From the NCBI RefSeq assembly GCF_018866245.1, contig NZ_CP076458.1, forward strand, positions 3,224,001-3,288,000: a DNA stretch of 64,000 bases. The letters run 5' to 3'. Origin of the DNA: Novisyntrophococcus fermenticellae (GTDB lineage: Bacteria > Bacillota > Clostridia > Lachnospirales > Lachnospiraceae). The notes below the pieces were generated by a model. That model worked only from the letters and a program-made list of their open reading frames with translations. It was not told the DNA's origin and ran no database searches. Shown one piece after another: positions 50,834 to 60,562 of the stretch (positions within the stretch are counted from its first letter, which is position 1; each line of letters opens with the position of its first letter). The translations under genes were made by a program, and so were the position numbers.

Positions 50834-51826
50834 TTATCTATTATAATTATAGGAAAGTGCCCTGGCAATTTCATATTGATACTCCGGTATTGATTTTGTC
50901 ATGGCAAGGGCTTCATTGATGTCAAAATCCATATATTCCCCGTTCCTGTATCCCACAACTCTTTTGGTTTTTCCGGACAGAAGAAGATCCACTGCGTATG
51001 CACCCATAATCGATGCGTAAACTCTGTCTTTGCAGGTAGGGCTTCCGCCCCTTTGCATATGCCCCAGTATGGTAGCACGTGTCTCGATTCCTGTGGCAGC
51101 CTCAATCCTTCTTGCCATACTTGAAGAATGCCCGATGCCTTCCGCATTGACAATAATATGATGCTTTTTACCCTTCCTGCGGTTTTCGATAATGTTCTCG
51201 ATAATCCGCTGCTCATCGTAATCATACTTTTCCGGAAGAAGAATATCCTCTGCACCATTGGCAATTCCGCACCACAACGCAAGATATCCGGCATTCCTTC
51301 CCATAACCTCAATAATACTGCAGCGTTCATGGGAGGTAGAGGTATCACGTACCTTATCTATGGCTTCCATGGCAGTATTCACAGCCGTATCAAAACCGAT
51401 GGTATACTCTGTACAGGCAATGTCCAGATCTATGGTTCCCGGAACACCCACCGTATTAATTCCTAAATTAGCCAGCTTCTGCGCCCCTGCAAAAGAACCA
51501 TCACCGCCGATTACAACCAACCCGTCGATTCCATTCTTCCGGCAAACCTCCGCTGCTTTCTTCTGCCCTTCTTCCGTACGCATCTCCGCACAGCGTGCTG
51601 TATAAAGGATTGTTCCTCCGCGCTGTATCGTATCCGACACATCTCTTGCAGATAAATCTATAATTTCCTCATTCATGAGGCCATCATAGCCCTTCAGGAT
51701 ACCTTTCATCTTTGCACCCTTTTGCAGACCACGCCGTACTGCTGCCCGAATTGCGGCATTCATGCCCGGAGCATCCCCGCCACTGGTTAAAACACCGATT
51801 GTTTTCAATTGCGTTTCTGTAGCCAT
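50834..51826 (-). CDS. pfkA: ATP-dependent 6-phosphofructokinase
   Basis: A 330-residue glycolytic kinase. LTSGGDAPGMNAAIRA starts the fold, and GGDGSFAGA (Gly rather than Asp) marks ATP rather than pyrophosphate as donor. The catalytic loop reads GTIDLDI, with Leu for the usual Asn, a variant I associate with clostridial enzymes. EVMGRNAGYLAL and GHMQRGG for the substrate site are intact. It is 71 bases downstream of dnaE. Confidence 0.95.
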   Translation of the reverse strand: MATETQLKTIGVLTSGGDAPGMNAAIRAAVRRGLQKGAKMKGILKGYDGLMNEEIIDLSARDVSDTIQRGGTILYTARCAEMRTEEGQKKAAEVCRKNGIDGLVVIGGDGSFAGAQKLANLGINTVGVPGTIDLDIACTEYTIGFDTAVNTAMEAIDKVRDTSTSHERCSIIEVMGRNAGYLALWCGIANGAEDILLPEKYDYDEQRIIENIIENRRKGKKHHIIVNAEGIGHSSSMARRIEAATGIETRATILGHMQRGGSPTCKDRVYASIMGAYAVDLLLSGKTKRVVGYRNGEYMDFDINEALAMTKSIPEYQYEIARALSYNYNR

Positions 51827-51897
51827 CTAAATTCCTCCATCCTATATCCATCTATGATAAAAATCACAGTTCAAAATTTCCACATACATTTTATATT

Positions 51898-54800
51898 TTA
51901 AAGCATTTTTCCACGTTTTTCAATACTCTTTTCGACAACTTTCACATTCTCCCGACCATAGATGGATGTAAGCTGATTCAAAAGCTGGGTATCTATATTC
52001 ACATTCCGGCTGGATGGCAGACGTTTCAGCGCTTTGTCCGACCGGATATACAGTACAACGTGGTCTGACCCGTCGGAATCCCGGAGTACTTCATACAGAT
52101 GTGCCACTTCTTTTTCGTAATCGCTCCGGGTGGAAAACTGTATCCAGAGTTCCCGGGGCGTCTCCTCAAATGCATAAATCCGTTCGCAGATTAATTTGCT
52201 GGGTTTATCCTCTTCCTGCGATACCCGCCCTTTGATGAACACTTTAGAATCCACATTCATCAGTGCTGCATTCTTCTCATAATCTCTGGGGAATACCACA
52301 ACCTCCACGGTTCCCAGTAAGTCCTCAACCGTCAGAAAAGCCATGGTTTTATTATTTTTTGTAAATTTAACGGTTTTATCTACAATCATACCGCCGACAA
52401 TCTCTTTTGCCCCATCCAGAACCTTTGGCTCTCCGGTCTCTTCATCAGGCAGGAAATCCAAAGTGACCGCGGAGATATTCTTTTTCCATCTCTCTTCATA
52501 TTCTTCCAGCGGATGACCACTTATATACACCCCAAGCACTTCTTTTTCAAATGACAGCTTTTCCTCTTTTGTATACTCTCCCACATCCGGAAAACTGATT
52601 TCATAAGCGGATCTTTCTTCCGGGGAGACCAGGTCAAACAGGCTCATCTGTCCCGTCAGGGCGTTCTTCTTATCCCGGTTTGTCTCCTCCAGCACCTGCT
52701 GATAGACAATCATGAACTGCTTTCTGGTTCCCCGCAGGCAATCAAAGGCTCCTGCCTTAATAAAATTCTCAAGCGTCCGCTTATTTACTTCTTTTCCGCT
52801 TAACCGTTCAATAAAATCCTTTAAGTTCCGGTATTCCCCATGGCTTTTGCGTTCTTCTACAACGGCATCCATGACCGGTTTTCCAATTCCTTTTACGGCG
52901 GAAAGGCCATAACGGATTGCTCCTTGTTCCACTGTGAATACGCCTTCACTCCGGTTAATGTCCGGTGGAAGCAGATTTATGTTCATAGACCTGCAATTCA
53001 GAATATATTGGGCAACTTTGCCCGGATTATCAATACAGGAGGTCATGATGGCTGCCATGAATTCCACCGGATAATAATATTTCAGATAAGCGGTCTGATA
53101 AGAAACCACCGCATATGCCGCAGCATGCGATTTATTAAACGCATATTTGGCAAAATCAATCATCTCGTCATAAATCTTATTCGCAGTCTCTTCGTCAATT
53201 CCATTGGATACGCAGCCCGGCACTCCCTCTTCCGGGTTTCCGTACACAAAATTCCGGCGCTCCTTTTCCATCACGGATGCCTTCTTTTTAGACATCGCTC
53301 TTCGTACCAGATCACTTCGCCCAAGCGTGTAGCCGGCCAGATCCCTTACGATCTGCATAACCTGCTCCTGGTAGACGATACATCCATAGGTTGGTTCCAG
53401 TATGGGCTTTAGCTGCGGGCAGCGGTATGTGATTGCCTCTGGGTGATTCTTGCCGCGGATATACTGTGGAATAAAATCCATAGGGCCGGGACGATAAAGT
53501 GAAATTCCCGCTATGATATCCTCCAGGCTTTTCGGTTTCAGCTCCTTCATGAAGCTCTTCATCCCGGCACTTTCCAGCTGAAATACGCCTTCGCACTTAC
53601 CCGAACCGATCATGTCAAGTACTTTGGGATCATTATAATCAATATGCATCAGATCCAGGGTTATGCCATTGTCCCGTTCCGCCAGTTTTTGAGCATTCTG
53701 AATGACCGTCAGCGTACGAAGCCCCAGAAAATCCATCTTCAAAAGACCAAGCTCCTCCAGCGTGGTCATCGTAAACTGAGTCGTAATCGTACCATCGGAG
53801 GATCTGGACAGCGGTACGTATTCATCCACATTCTTCTGGGAGATAACAACCCCGGCAGCATGCATAGAGGTATGGCGCGGAAGTCCTTCCAGCCGCCTGG
53901 ACATATCAATCAGATGATGTACTTCTTCGTCGGTGTCATAGACAGTCTTTAATTCGTGGTTCATCTGTAAAGCCTTATCTATGGTAATATTAAGTTCATT
54001 GGGAATCATCTTTGCAATTACATCCACGGATGCATAGGGCATATCCAACACACGTCCCACATCCCGGATCACACCGCGGGCAGCCATGGTTCCAAAGGTT
54101 ACAATCTGTACGACACGGTCCTTACCATACTTACGGACCACATAGTCGATGACCTCCTGTCTTCGTTCAAAGCAGAAATCAATATCGATATCCGGCATGG
54201 AAACACGTTCCGGATTCAGAAAACGTTCAAACAGTAAGTTATGGCGTATAGGATCGAGCTGTGTAATTCCAAGTGTATAGGCTACAATACTTCCGGCCGC
54301 TGAACCCCTTCCCGGTCCCACGATAATATCATGATCTCTGGCATACTTTATAAAATCCCATACAATCAGAAAGTAGTCCACGTAGCCCATGGATTTAATG
54401 GTATCCAATTCATAAGAGAGACGGTCTTTAAGTTCCTCGTTCGGATCCTGATACAGACGCTCCAGACCCTCCCGGCAAAGTTTATTCAGATATTCCCAGG
54501 CAGTATATCCCCCCGGCACATCATATCTGGGCAGTTTCGTAACTCCGAATTCAATATCGACGTGACAACGGTCAGCTATTTTCTGCGTATTCTCCAATGC
54601 CTCCGGCGCATAAGGAAATAATTCCGCCATCTCGTCCGGTGACTTCACGTAGAACTGGCCGCCTTCATACCGCATACGATTCTCATCCGCCAGCTTTTTA
54701 CCGGTTTGTATACAAAGCAAAATATCATGAGCCGCCTCATCCTCGGCATAGGTATAGTGAACATCATTCGTCGCAGCCAGCCCGATTCCCGTCTCACGGT

Positions 54801-55380
54801 TCAAACGAAGCATCTGCTGGTTCACAAGTCTTTGTTCCGGCATCCCATGATCCTGAAGCTCCAGAAAGAAATTCCCTTCCCCGAAAATATCGCGGTAACG
54901 CAGTGCGGCTTCCTTTGCTTCCTCATACAGTCCCTTCACCAGATATCTGGAAACCTCCCCTGCCAGACATGCAGACAGCGCAATCAGCCCCTCATGATAC
55001 TTCTTCAACAGTTCCATGTCCACGCGGGGCTTATAATAATATCCTTCCACAAATCCCATGGAGACAATCTTCATCAGGTTGCTGTAACCCTGGTTATTTT
55101 CAGCCAGTAAAACCAGATGGTAATATCGCTCCTCTCCGGCCCCGGTCTCACGGTCAAAACGGGAACCGGGTGCCACATAAACTTCACATCCCAGAACGGG
55201 GTTAATCCCCGCTTCCTTTGCCGCACGGTAAAAATCAATTACGCCGAACATCACACCATGATCTGTGATGGCAGCACTGTTCATACCAAGCTCCTTCACC
55301 CTGGCCACGTATTCCCTTATCTTGTTGGAACCGTCCAGGAGGCTATATTCCGAATGTGTATGCAGATGTACGAATCCCAA
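51898..55380 (-). CDS. dnaE: DNA polymerase III alpha subunit (DnaE)
   Basis: A 1160-residue replicative polymerase subunit of normal length. The PHP domain begins HLHTHSEYSLLDGSNKI. The polymerase active site has SMPDIDIDFCFERR near residue 398 and GPGRGSAAGSIVAY. The C-terminal part includes a helix-hairpin-helix region, an OB-fold (EIVGGMIVDKTVKFTKNNK) and a tail domain. The start is TTG with GGAGG 5 bases upstream. In Firmicutes with PolC, DnaE1 extends lagging-strand primers. Confidence 0.96.
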   Translation of the reverse strand: MGFVHLHTHSEYSLLDGSNKIREYVARVKELGMNSAAITDHGVMFGVIDFYRAAKEAGINPVLGCEVYVAPGSRFDRETGAGEERYYHLVLLAENNQGYSNLMKIVSMGFVEGYYYKPRVDMELLKKYHEGLIALSACLAGEVSRYLVKGLYEEAKEAALRYRDIFGEGNFFLELQDHGMPEQRLVNQQMLRLNRETGIGLAATNDVHYTYAEDEAAHDILLCIQTGKKLADENRMRYEGGQFYVKSPDEMAELFPYAPEALENTQKIADRCHVDIEFGVTKLPRYDVPGGYTAWEYLNKLCREGLERLYQDPNEELKDRLSYELDTIKSMGYVDYFLIVWDFIKYARDHDIIVGPGRGSAAGSIVAYTLGITQLDPIRHNLLFERFLNPERVSMPDIDIDFCFERRQEVIDYVVRKYGKDRVVQIVTFGTMAARGVIRDVGRVLDMPYASVDVIAKMIPNELNITIDKALQMNHELKTVYDTDEEVHHLIDMSRRLEGLPRHTSMHAAGVVISQKNVDEYVPLSRSSDGTITTQFTMTTLEELGLLKMDFLGLRTLTVIQNAQKLAERDNGITLDLMHIDYNDPKVLDMIGSGKCEGVFQLESAGMKSFMKELKPKSLEDIIAGISLYRPGPMDFIPQYIRGKNHPEAITYRCPQLKPILEPTYGCIVYQEQVMQIVRDLAGYTLGRSDLVRRAMSKKKASVMEKERRNFVYGNPEEGVPGCVSNGIDEETANKIYDEMIDFAKYAFNKSHAAAYAVVSYQTAYLKYYYPVEFMAAIMTSCIDNPGKVAQYILNCRSMNINLLPPDINRSEGVFTVEQGAIRYGLSAVKGIGKPVMDAVVEERKSHGEYRNLKDFIERLSGKEVNKRTLENFIKAGAFDCLRGTRKQFMIVYQQVLEETNRDKKNALTGQMSLFDLVSPEERSAYEISFPDVGEYTKEEKLSFEKEVLGVYISGHPLEEYEERWKKNISAVTLDFLPDEETGEPKVLDGAKEIVGGMIVDKTVKFTKNNKTMAFLTVEDLLGTVEVVVFPRDYEKNAALMNVDSKVFIKGRVSQEEDKPSKLICERIYAFEETPRELWIQFSTRSDYEKEVAHLYEVLRDSDGSDHVVLYIRSDKALKRLPSSRNVNIDTQLLNQLTSIYGRENVKVVEKSIEKRGKML

Positions 55381-55393
55381 TTTATCCTCCTTT

Positions 55394-56233
55394 TTATCTG
55401 CGGTATATCTTCCCGTCCCGAATCTCGATCTGTTTCTCTTTCAGCAAGTGCCCTACAGCTCTTTTAAAAGCTCCCTTACTGAGTCCGAACTCACGCTGTA
55501 TCACTTCCGGAGATGCCTTATCATCAAAGGGAAGTGCATTGGCAAACTCTTTAATGACCTGCAATACATTCTCCGCATCCTCTTCAATCTGTGCATATGC
55601 TTTTTGACGGGCAGACAGCGTCAATTTCCCATCCTCTTTCACTTCGGTCACACGCAGTTTCAGTCTTTGGCCTGCCTTATAGCCGGCCTGTGCTTCTTTT
55701 TTGGGAATCAAACCGGAATATTGTCCATCCACGGCAACAAAGGCCCCAAAATTTGCACTGATTTCATAGATTGTTCCTTCCACTTCATCTCCGATTACAT
55801 AGGGAGATCCGGTCTTTAAATAATGATAGACCTTCATCGTCGCACAAAGCCGGCCACTCTTGTCCACATACAAGGCCACCAGACAGCTGTCACCTGGCTC
55901 CACTTTTCTGGTCTGCTCTTTGAACGGAAGAAATAAATCCTTTTCCAGCCCCCAGTCCAGAAATGCTCCGATCTTACCCACAGCTGCTACCGTCAGCTCC
56001 TTCACTTCACCCAGCTGCAGCTTAGGTTCATTCGTGGTGGCAATCAGCCTGTCGGAAGAGTCCCTGTAAAGGAATACCTCCAGTTCATCTCCGTCGCCTG
56101 CTCCCTCGGGAACCTGCTTTTTCGGAAGCAGCACACGCTCATCCATAGAAGCATTCACCTGCTCCCCCAGGTATACTCCGAAATCTACCTTCTTCACTAT
56201 AACAAGTAACTGTTTTCTTCCTATCTCCAACAT
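55394..56233 (-). CDS. CvfB-like S1-domain RNA-binding protein
   Basis: A 279-residue protein with S1-type domains: a first at about 1-60 (LLVIVKKVDFGVYLGE), a second around 65-130 (KELTVAAVGKIGAFLDWGLE), a third near 140-205 (VEGTIYEISANFGAFVAVDG), and a winged helix at the end (LPFDDKASPEVIQREFGLSK). This is the CvfB/YitL layout. It probably tunes RNA turnover or virulence-type regulation. The ATG at 56233 is used because AGGAG precedes it. Confidence 0.88.
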   Translation of the reverse strand: MLEIGRKQLLVIVKKVDFGVYLGEQVNASMDERVLLPKKQVPEGAGDGDELEVFLYRDSSDRLIATTNEPKLQLGEVKELTVAAVGKIGAFLDWGLEKDLFLPFKEQTRKVEPGDSCLVALYVDKSGRLCATMKVYHYLKTGSPYVIGDEVEGTIYEISANFGAFVAVDGQYSGLIPKKEAQAGYKAGQRLKLRVTEVKEDGKLTLSARQKAYAQIEEDAENVLQVIKEFANALPFDDKASPEVIQREFGLSKGAFKRAVGHLLKEKQIEIRDGKIYRR

Positions 56234-56252
56234 ATATGAATTCTCCTGCATT

Positions 56253-56966
56253 TTAATCTATCTTAAACTCAATCGTAACATAGGGCTTATCTCCCTCATC
56301 ATTCAGTGTTACCAGATATCCCTCCGGTATCCGGTAAAGCACAGGCGACATTACATTCCCCAGACGGGCCTGCTGCTTATATTCCGCCCGCATCCGCTTC
56401 ACTTCAAAGTCAGCCGGCAGGTACCCCTGGGCCAGCTGGATATATTGTCCGTTGTTCACATGGTGATTTGTATCCAGATGGTATTCCTTAACCGTAAATG
56501 AGTCAAAAGTCTCTTCACCCTCCCTGGGAATCTGAATCTTGCGCGGTCCAAAATCTGCCTGAAGCTTCTCTTTCAGCCCATAGGTATCCAAAACATCCTG
56601 CGTCACCCGTTCGGGATAACCAGTCTCCTGATTCATATAAGCCCAGGTGGAATTCGCATAGGCCAGCATCTCTCCCTGGTCACTTTCCATAGTGAAATTA
56701 CGGAAACCCTGAAATGCCTTAAAATCATGCGCCCAGGTGCTGATTACCGTATGTTCTCCCATGACCGGATAGCGGTTTACATGAATTTGCCACGCTGCCA
56801 GAACCCATACCCTGTTATGCATATTCAGCCAGTCAATCCCAAGCCCGATTTCTTCAGATTGAAAATTACTGCAATCCTGAAAATAATTTATGAGCGACGG
56901 AAGCGTCAGTTTTCGATTCTCTCCTATCTCACTATAGCGAATTGTACCGGTAAATGAATATTTCAT
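56253..56966 (-). CDS. Acyl-ACP thioesterase
   Basis: A 237-residue double hot-dog thioesterase that releases fatty acids from acyl carrier protein. SLINYFQDCSNFQSEEIGLG and VLAAWQIHVNRYPVMGE mark the first domain, and YHLDTNHHVNNGQYIQLAQG the second (the catalytic Asn/His pair region). The start at 56966 has GGAGG upstream; a longer reading frame runs into the tRNA and is rejected. The next gene lies 19 bases downstream. Confidence 0.9.
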   Translation of the reverse strand: MKYSFTGTIRYSEIGENRKLTLPSLINYFQDCSNFQSEEIGLGIDWLNMHNRVWVLAAWQIHVNRYPVMGEHTVISTWAHDFKAFQGFRNFTMESDQGEMLAYANSTWAYMNQETGYPERVTQDVLDTYGLKEKLQADFGPRKIQIPREGEETFDSFTVKEYHLDTNHHVNNGQYIQLAQGYLPADFEVKRMRAEYKQQARLGNVMSPVLYRIPEGYLVTLNDEGDKPYVTIEFKID

Positions 56967-56987
56967 AAGCATCTTCCTCCTTATATC

Positions 56988-57019
56988 GAAAAAAGTCCCA
57001 GGTTCTTGACCTGAGACTT
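56988..57019 (-). terminator. Terminator after tRNA-Gln
   Basis: AAGTCTCAGGT and ACCTGGGACTT form an 11-bp stem (one G-U) followed by TTTTTT on the minus strand, 7 bases after the tRNA. Confidence 0.85.
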
Positions 57020-57025
57020 CTACAG

Positions 57026-57097
57026 CTGGGCTACAAGGATTCGAACCTTGAAATGACGGAGTCAGAGTCCGTTGCCTTACCATTTGGCGATAGCCCA
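57026..57097 (-). tRNA. tRNA-Gln (anticodon CUG)
   Basis: The minus-strand sequence folds as a cloverleaf: acceptor TGGGCTA/TAGCCCA, anticodon stem ACGGA/TCCGT around loop CTCTGAC, and T-loop GTTCGAATC. The anticodon is CTG, reading CAG codons. The discriminator base is G, typical for Gln. CCA is not encoded. No integration scar is seen here. Confidence 0.95.
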
Positions 57098-57170
57098 ATT
57101 TCTCACAACAAAATGTATTATAATGGATAGCAGTAAAAATTGCAAGCCCTTTTTTGAATTTTCTTTGTTA

Positions 57171-58346
57171 CTATTCAGCCACATAACTTTTATCCATCGT
57201 AATCACACATTGATACCGGGAATCCACTTCCTGCATCAGTGCGATTACCTGCTGTAAAATACGTTCTGCGTTTTCTTTCGAATATTCTCTGGGAATTACC
57301 AGGTCAAAAATGAGATTCGTATGCTCTTCACCGCTCACCATACGAAAATCATGAAATTTCAGCTTAGGATCCAATGCCTTGATGACACGCGCCACCTTTG
57401 CTTTGACTTCCAATACTTTTTTATCCTGCGTTTCTACGGGATCCATATGGATTACCAGGGTGATATTCAGCTGCTTACTTACCTCCCGCTCCACTCTGTC
57501 AATAATCTCATGGGAAACCTCTATATCCACATTGTTGGGAACTTCGGCATGTATGGATGCCATACTGTGGCTGGGTCCATAGTTATGTACAATCAAATCA
57601 TGCGTTCCGACAATCCCGTCATAAGCTTCCACAGCCTCGCTGATCTTCTGATATAATTCCCGGGGTGCACCCTGGCCGATCAGGGGTTCCAGCGTATCCT
57701 TCGCAATAGAAAAACCCGCCCACATAACGATAGCGGAAACGATGATGCCTGCGTACGCATCTACATTCACAGAAGTAAAGCGGCAGATGAGAATGGAAAT
57801 AATGGTCGCACTGGTTGTAAGCACATCACCCATGGAATCGGCGGCGGCGGCAAGCATCACTTTCGAGTCAATCCGGTTCCCCAGCTTCCTGTTAAACGCC
57901 CCCAGCCATAATTTTACACCGATAGACAGTACAAGGATCAGAAAAGGAATCCATTCAAACGCAAGCTCCTCCGGATGCATGACCTTTCCCACAGAACTCT
58001 TTAAAAATGTAAGACCCACTTCCATAATCAAAAATGAAACAATCAAAGCAGCTATATATTCAATCCTTCCGTGCCCGAAGGGGTGCTCCTCATCCGCGGG
58101 TTTACTTGCCATCTTCACCCCGATAAAACTGATGATGGAAGAGGCCGCATCAGATAAGTTGTTGAATGCATCTGCCGTAACCGCCAGAGAATGCAGCAAA
58201 AGACCAATTGAGAACTTGACAGCAAACAAAAGTACATTGCAGAAAATGCCCACCACGCTGGTCAATATACCATAACTGGTGCGCACCTGAGTATCTTCTG
58301 TATTGTCATAGTCTTTGATAAATTTATGTACTAAAAGTTCTGTCAT
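57171..58346 (-). CDS. Cation diffusion facilitator (CDF) efflux protein
   Basis: A 391-residue membrane protein exporting divalent cations such as Zn, Mn or Fe. Six spans lie in residues 25-205. The metal sites are seen as DAFNNLSDAASS in span 2, HPFGHGRIEY in the loop, and DSMGDVLTTSA in span 5. The C-terminal cytoplasmic dimerisation domain is long (about 180 residues: VGTHDLIVHNYGPSHSMASI, HAEVPNNVDIEVSHE). The ATG at 58346 follows GGAGGG. Confidence 0.93.
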   Translation of the reverse strand: MTELLVHKFIKDYDNTEDTQVRTSYGILTSVVGIFCNVLLFAVKFSIGLLLHSLAVTADAFNNLSDAASSIISFIGVKMASKPADEEHPFGHGRIEYIAALIVSFLIMEVGLTFLKSSVGKVMHPEELAFEWIPFLILVLSIGVKLWLGAFNRKLGNRIDSKVMLAAAADSMGDVLTTSATIISILICRFTSVNVDAYAGIIVSAIVMWAGFSIAKDTLEPLIGQGAPRELYQKISEAVEAYDGIVGTHDLIVHNYGPSHSMASIHAEVPNNVDIEVSHEIIDRVEREVSKQLNITLVIHMDPVETQDKKVLEVKAKVARVIKALDPKLKFHDFRMVSGEEHTNLIFDLVIPREYSKENAERILQQVIALMQEVDSRYQCVITMDKSYVAE

Positions 58347-58427
58347 AGACATTCCCTCCGATATGGACTATCATATCAGTTTTTACACGTTCCTTCAATG
58401 CTTTTTTTAAAAAGCTAAAACAAGGCG

Positions 58428-58456
58428 TGAAAGAAGGGGGCCTGTTTCCGGCCCCC
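58428..58456 (-). terminator. Terminator of the sugar ABC operon
   Basis: GGGGGCC ggaaaca GGCCCCC, a perfect 7-bp GC stem, followed by TTCTTTC on the minus strand. Confidence 0.75.
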
Positions 58457-58472
58457 ACCTCTCTTGTACACC

Positions 58473-59303
58473 CTACTCTTTCACTGCCCCGTTTGAGATA
58501 CCGGCAACAATCTGCTTCTGGAACAAAAGCACAATTAACAATGTCGGTATTACCACGACTACCGTAGCTGCTGCAATCTGGCTCCAGAATATGGTAAACT
58601 GATCTTTAAGATAGCTCAGACGAACGGGTACTGTCTGAATTTTTTCATCGATATTCAATGTACAGGATAGCAGATACTCATTCCATGCGGCAATAAAACT
58701 CATGATTGCTGTTGTAAACACACCCGGAGCTGCAATTGGAAAGATAATTTTCCAAAGCATTCCCCATGTAGAACAGCCATCAATTTTCGCCGCCTCCTCC
58801 AACGCCAGAGGCACCTGATTAAAGTGAGCCACCATAATCCATACGGCGCTGGGGAGTGTGATCGTGGAATATGCCAGGCACACCCAATAGGAATTCAAAA
58901 GATTCGCTTTGTAAAACATATTAAAAATTGGTCCCACAACAATCATCTGGGGAAACATGGCTACTGCCAGAATTAATCCCATAAGGAGACTCTTTCCTTT
59001 AAACTTAAATCTTGAAATGATATACGCGGACATAGATGCCACAACAACAACATAAAAGGTAGTTACTGCAGACATGATAAAGCTGTTTCCAATTGCCCGC
59101 AGCATGCCCTTTTCCATAATGACAACCCGATAATTTTCAAGTGTGGGATTCTCTGCAATAATACGGTAGCTGTTCGCCCCGAAAATTTCCGACTCCGGTT
59201 TAAAGGAGCTGATCAAAATCCAGAAAAAGGGAAAGACTGTAATCAGCAGAAAAACCACAATAAAAATCCAGCTTATAGTATTGAACGCTTTATTCTTACT
59301 CAT
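58473..59303 (-). CDS. Sugar ABC permease, MalG type
   Basis: A 276-residue permease with six spans and the EAA coupling loop (LALEEAAKIDGCSTWGMLWK). It ends VAGISNGAVKE, the classic MalG family tail. Third gene of a binding protein-permease-permease operon with no ATPase; a shared MsmK-type ATPase encoded elsewhere is expected. Confidence 0.92.
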   Translation of the reverse strand: MSKNKAFNTISWIFIVVFLLITVFPFFWILISSFKPESEIFGANSYRIIAENPTLENYRVVIMEKGMLRAIGNSFIMSAVTTFYVVVVASMSAYIISRFKFKGKSLLMGLILAVAMFPQMIVVGPIFNMFYKANLLNSYWVCLAYSTITLPSAVWIMVAHFNQVPLALEEAAKIDGCSTWGMLWKIIFPIAAPGVFTTAIMSFIAAWNEYLLSCTLNIDEKIQTVPVRLSYLKDQFTIFWSQIAAATVVVVIPTLLIVLLFQKQIVAGISNGAVKE

Positions 59304-59317
59304 CCTTCTCCTCCCCT

Positions 59318-60547
59318 CTAATCATTGTTGACTACCTCTGCGCCCAGTACCTTCACATAAAGTATTGCTATGATGGCAACGCAGACAGCCATACCCATAA
59401 CTACTACAGAACCATACCCATAATTGCTCTGGCCAAACATCAGCTTATAAGAATATACGGAAAGTGATTCTGTTCCATTGCCCGGTCCGCCTCCTGTCAG
59501 AATCGCGATCAAATCATATACCCGGAACGCGTCCATGGTCCGGAATAACAATGCTACCAGAATACTGGGTTTTAGCAATGGAAGCGTAATCCTGAAAAAA
59601 GTACGAAACGGACCTGCACCATCAATTGATGCGCTTTCATATAGCCCCCTGTCAATTACCTGCAGGCCTGCCAGAAGCAGCAATGCCATATACGGCGCTG
59701 TTTTCCATACATCAGAGATAATGACGGAGGTCATGGCCCCACTTGACGTAAGCAGCATGGCCGACTGCTTCGGAATCAGCCCAATCATAGAGAATATCTT
59801 GGATATTACCCCATAACTGCCGTCGTACATATAACTCCAGATCATGGCTGAAACCGCAGTCGGGATTGCCCAGGGTATCAAAGCAGTCGTACGGATGAAT
59901 CCGATTCCCCGCATTGCCTTATTCATAATCAATGCCAGCAGCATACCTATCACAAGTTCAATCGCCACAGAGATTACAGTAAAGAGCATGGTATGCCCTA
60001 ATGCTTTAAAGAATCTCGTATCATGAATCAATTTTCCATAGGCTTGTAATCCTGTAAAGTTAGTGTTGACAATACAACTGTCCATCTCATCCAGAATCTG
60101 TGGCATACCTTCCCTGTTATACATATCAAGGGATTCGTTCCTGTCATAGATTGCCATGAGTCTTTCTCTTATATCTGTATTAAAGGACTCTACCTCACTT
60201 ATGACATCGGAAGCAACTTTGGAAACCCCCTTTGATCCTTCATACTTTTCCAGCATACCGGTCACATCTGCCTGTATAGCCTCAAATTCAGCTACATCCT
60301 CACTGTTTAGTCCATCTGTCATCTTGTCGGTATCGATAAAATAATTCACATACCCTAAATCCTGCGCATATAATTCTTCGTTCAGCTGCCGGGACATATA
60401 GAAGCTATTGTGTTGTTGATCATTCGTACGATAATCAAACAATGTGTACATCAGAGACGTCACAATAGGATATAATGAAAATATGCCAATAAAAATAAGC
60501 AGCGGAAGAATGAACAGGAACTGTTTTGCTGTCATTCTTTTTGCCAT
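59318..60547 (-). CDS. Sugar ABC permease, MalF type, with a large extracytoplasmic loop
   Basis: A 409-residue permease. The first span (residues 10-32) is followed by about 150 mostly polar residues (about 35-185: charged, helical, no repeats) before the second span. The family core then continues, with EAA loop YESASIDGAGPFRTFFRITL. Most Gram-positive MalF proteins are near 300 residues; the extra loop recalls the P2 loop of E. coli MalF. It lies between the binding-protein and MalG genes. Confidence 0.9.
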   Translation of the reverse strand: MAKRMTAKQFLFILPLLIFIGIFSLYPIVTSLMYTLFDYRTNDQQHNSFYMSRQLNEELYAQDLGYVNYFIDTDKMTDGLNSEDVAEFEAIQADVTGMLEKYEGSKGVSKVASDVISEVESFNTDIRERLMAIYDRNESLDMYNREGMPQILDEMDSCIVNTNFTGLQAYGKLIHDTRFFKALGHTMLFTVISVAIELVIGMLLALIMNKAMRGIGFIRTTALIPWAIPTAVSAMIWSYMYDGSYGVISKIFSMIGLIPKQSAMLLTSSGAMTSVIISDVWKTAPYMALLLLAGLQVIDRGLYESASIDGAGPFRTFFRITLPLLKPSILVALLFRTMDAFRVYDLIAILTGGGPGNGTESLSVYSYKLMFGQSNYGYGSVVVMGMAVCVAIIAILYVKVLGAEVVNND

Positions 60548-60562
60548 AAACTCCGCCCCTCT

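Noticed and set aside
57026-57097. tRNA-Gln as an attachment site for the ICE
   Set aside because: The tRNA is over 23 kb from the ICE edge, is flanked by housekeeping genes on both sides, and no repeat of its 3' end was noticed elsewhere in the window.
56967-57098. N-terminal extension of the acyl-ACP thioesterase by 44 residues
   Set aside because: The extension would run through the terminator and tRNA-Gln; the ATG at 56966 has a proper ribosome site.
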